64,000 bases of DNA from Enterococcus thailandicus (GTDB lineage Bacteria > Bacillota > Bacilli > Lactobacillales > Enterococcaceae): NCBI RefSeq assembly GCF_001886265.1, contig NZ_JXLE01000002.1, positions 48,418 through 112,417 of the forward strand, read 5' to 3'. Numbering within the stretch: the stretch's first letter is position 1; every line of letters starts with the position of its first letter. The notes beneath the pieces are model-generated. The model was not told where the DNA came from. It searched no databases and saw only the letters and a list, made by a program, of their open reading frames with translations. The translations under genes and the position numbers were made by a program. Positions 62,523 to 64,000 of this stretch are shown here, piece after piece.

Positions 62523-64000
62523 ATGAATCGTAAAGTAAAACTAGTTAGCTTCTTATGGATTGGTGTTTTGTTGCTAAGTATTTTTAGTCAGTTGTTAGGG
62601 ATTTCTAGTTTAATTCATGCAGAAGAGACCACCGAATTTCGAGAAATTGCAACCAGTCAACAGTTGAAACTTGAAGGGAAAGATTCAATTGCCACAGAAG
62701 ATGGCTCAGAAGGTATCAAGAACTGGACCCTGAGATATCATAAACAAGTAAGTGAAGAAACGCAAACAACTTTACAACTAAAAGTTACCGCTGAAGATCA
62801 GCCAATTAAACAAGTAACGCAAACAGATTTTATAGAAATTGAAAATGGCTGGATTGAGGAAGTTCATGATGCCGAAATGAATACAATCGAATTTCAAACA
62901 GCTATTGAACAATCAGCTATCCAAATTCAAATAAAATTATTAGATGAGCAAGGAAAAATTTTAGAAGAAACAGCTCAAGCAATTGAGTTCCAATCAAGCA
63001 TTGATCCCTCTATAAATGGTCAACAAACGAATGAATCTACTGATGAACAGGAAGAAATTAAGAAAGAAAATGATACAACTGTTCAAGAAAATACGTTAGG
63101 CACGGATGGCTCAGAACAAGCGAAGGAATCTGAGGAAGATAAAACTTCAGAAAAAGAGCAAACAGCAGATACTGAAGCTGCTCAACCTTCTGATGAAAAG
63201 GCACTTCCATTGATTACTGCAGCACCATTTGCTATGACACCTTTAGCAGGAAGTCCGGTCAATGTCGATCCATTTAATTACGTTAATGATGCGTTAGGAA
63301 CGTATCCAGAACACTCGACAAATAATTACACGACCAATGACTCTTCCACATTTATCAAGAACTATGATTTTAGTACAGAGAAAACAGAGGGGACTTCATC
63401 AATAAATAATATCATTGATAGCAATCCGCTGAACTTTACTAATGGTTATCATGATTATGGTGATGGAGCAATTAAAAAAATTGTTATTCCAACTAGTAAC
63501 CCAAATCAATTTAAAGTCCAATTAGATGTAATTGGGGATGCACTGGAAACAAATCAACCGATTGATATCTCTTTAGTATTAGATAAGTCGAGCTCAATGG
63601 TTCAAGAAACTGTTCCTGAAGGGATGACTCGTTGGGTCGCCTTACAAGACGCAGTGACTACATTTGCAAATGATTTGCTTGGACCCGGCAATGATGGAAA
63701 TATTCGTTTAGGACTAGCAGCATTTGGTTCTACACGTATGCAAATCAACAATAATTCAGTCGATGTTCCATATGGAGAAATTGGGAAATTTGGTTCTAGT
63801 GGTTTCACAACAAGTCCATCAGCAATTACCAGTCACACAATCTATACTGCGACACCTGATACTTCTGGTACACCAACTTACCTTGGTCTTGATGCAGGTT
63901 ATGCCATGCTAACAAATCCAAGTTATGGAACTAGGAGTGAAGCAGCAAAAGTCCTAATCGTTTTAACTGATGGTGAACCTACTTTTTCACCAAATCAAAA
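62523..64000 (+). CDS. Large VWA-domain surface protein, 5' part (runs off the right edge)
   Basis: An open frame of 492 codons with no stop before the window end. ATG 62523 follows GGAGGGGAG. A signal peptide (to about LIHAEET, residue 34) is followed by a predicted beta-rich domain, then a Glu/Asp/Thr-rich region (about 165-235), and a von Willebrand A domain with MIDAS DKSSSM near residue 357. The order matches the EbpA-like tip protein at 36428 without close identity. The missing part should carry Cna-B repeats and an LPXTG signal. It probably begins a second pilus or adhesin locus. Confidence 0.88.
   Translation, partial: MNRKVKLVSFLWIGVLLLSIFSQLLGISSLIHAEETTEFREIATSQQLKLEGKDSIATEDGSEGIKNWTLRYHKQVSEETQTTLQLKVTAEDQPIKQVTQTDFIEIENGWIEEVHDAEMNTIEFQTAIEQSAIQIQIKLLDEQGKILEETAQAIEFQSSIDPSINGQQTNESTDEQEEIKKENDTTVQENTLGTDGSEQAKESEEDKTSEKEQTADTEAAQPSDEKALPLITAAPFAMTPLAGSPVNVDPFNYVNDALGTYPEHSTNNYTTNDSSTFIKNYDFSTEKTEGTSSINNIIDSNPLNFTNGYHDYGDGAIKKIVIPTSNPNQFKVQLDVIGDALETNQPIDISLVLDKSSSMVQETVPEGMTRWVALQDAVTTFANDLLGPGNDGNIRLGLAAFGSTRMQINNNSVDVPYGEIGKFGSSGFTTSPSAITSHTIYTATPDTSGTPTYLGLDAGYAMLTNPSYGTRSEAAKVLIVLTDGEPTFSPNQ

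Overview
The window is about 37% GC, with dense low-GC Firmicutes gene spacing, strong AGGAGG-type ribosome sites and many T-tailed hairpin terminators. It looks like a chromosomal piece of an Enterococcus of the E. faecium / E. hirae / E. mundtii / E. durans group. The best species-level clues are a low-affinity class B penicillin-binding protein of the PBP5 type, an Ebp-type pilus locus (ebpR-ebpA-ebpB-ebpC-srtC), a NapA-like Na+/H+ antiporter, and an agmatine/putrescine cluster. Identities were judged by reading and memory only; no database search was run. No rRNA, tRNA, insertion sequence or prophage gene is visible.

Layout. 1-267: leader end of a type II-A-like CRISPR array running off the left edge, with no cas gene here. 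268-4070: beta-glucoside locus (GH1 enzyme, GntR regulator, PTS EIIC) with matching palindromes. 4205-4920: TPP riboswitch and thiamine transporter ThiT. 4988-9483: AraC regulator and an asymmetric heterodimeric ABC exporter. 9541-13039: small proteins and an ABC-2 transporter. 13227: cold-shock protein. 13700-17010: complete agr-like quorum-sensing locus in the unusual order C-D-A-B. 17172-20380: MhqR-like quinone/electrophile operon. 20557-24185: phosphatase, PepSY lipoprotein, GntR regulator, M20 dipeptidase. 24826-27502: glycosylasparaginase-like enzyme plus PTS IIB and IIC, linked to the GntR gene by an identical two-half-site operator. 27703-29736: PBP5-like protein. Families of ~120-bp modular repeats lie at 24321-24684, 29736-30045 and (one decayed copy) 20423-20530.

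30163-34681: MarR-controlled ABC exporter, NapA antiporter, DUF308 protein. 34796-44138: Ebp pilus island with its Mga-type activator; ebpA appears to start at a rare ATT codon. 44316-52288: two small unknown genes, then an ArsR regulator divergent from an ABC sugar uptake/oxidoreductase operon (binding protein, two permeases, TIM-barrel protein, two Gfo/Idh/MocA dehydrogenases). 52347-59295: DUF2200 protein, GntR/FCD regulator, and the agmatine deiminase pathway (putrescine carbamoyltransferase, antiporter, two agmatine deiminases, RpiR regulator). The second deiminase has lost the catalytic histidine. 59509-64000: another dehydrogenase, a second Mga-type regulator, and the 5' part of a large VWA surface protein that runs off the right edge.

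The most promising under-described items are the AguA pseudoenzyme candidate, the ~120-bp repeat family, the agr-like locus with a predicted five-residue thiolactone, the proposed PTS/glycosylasparaginase route, and the oxidoreductive sugar operon.
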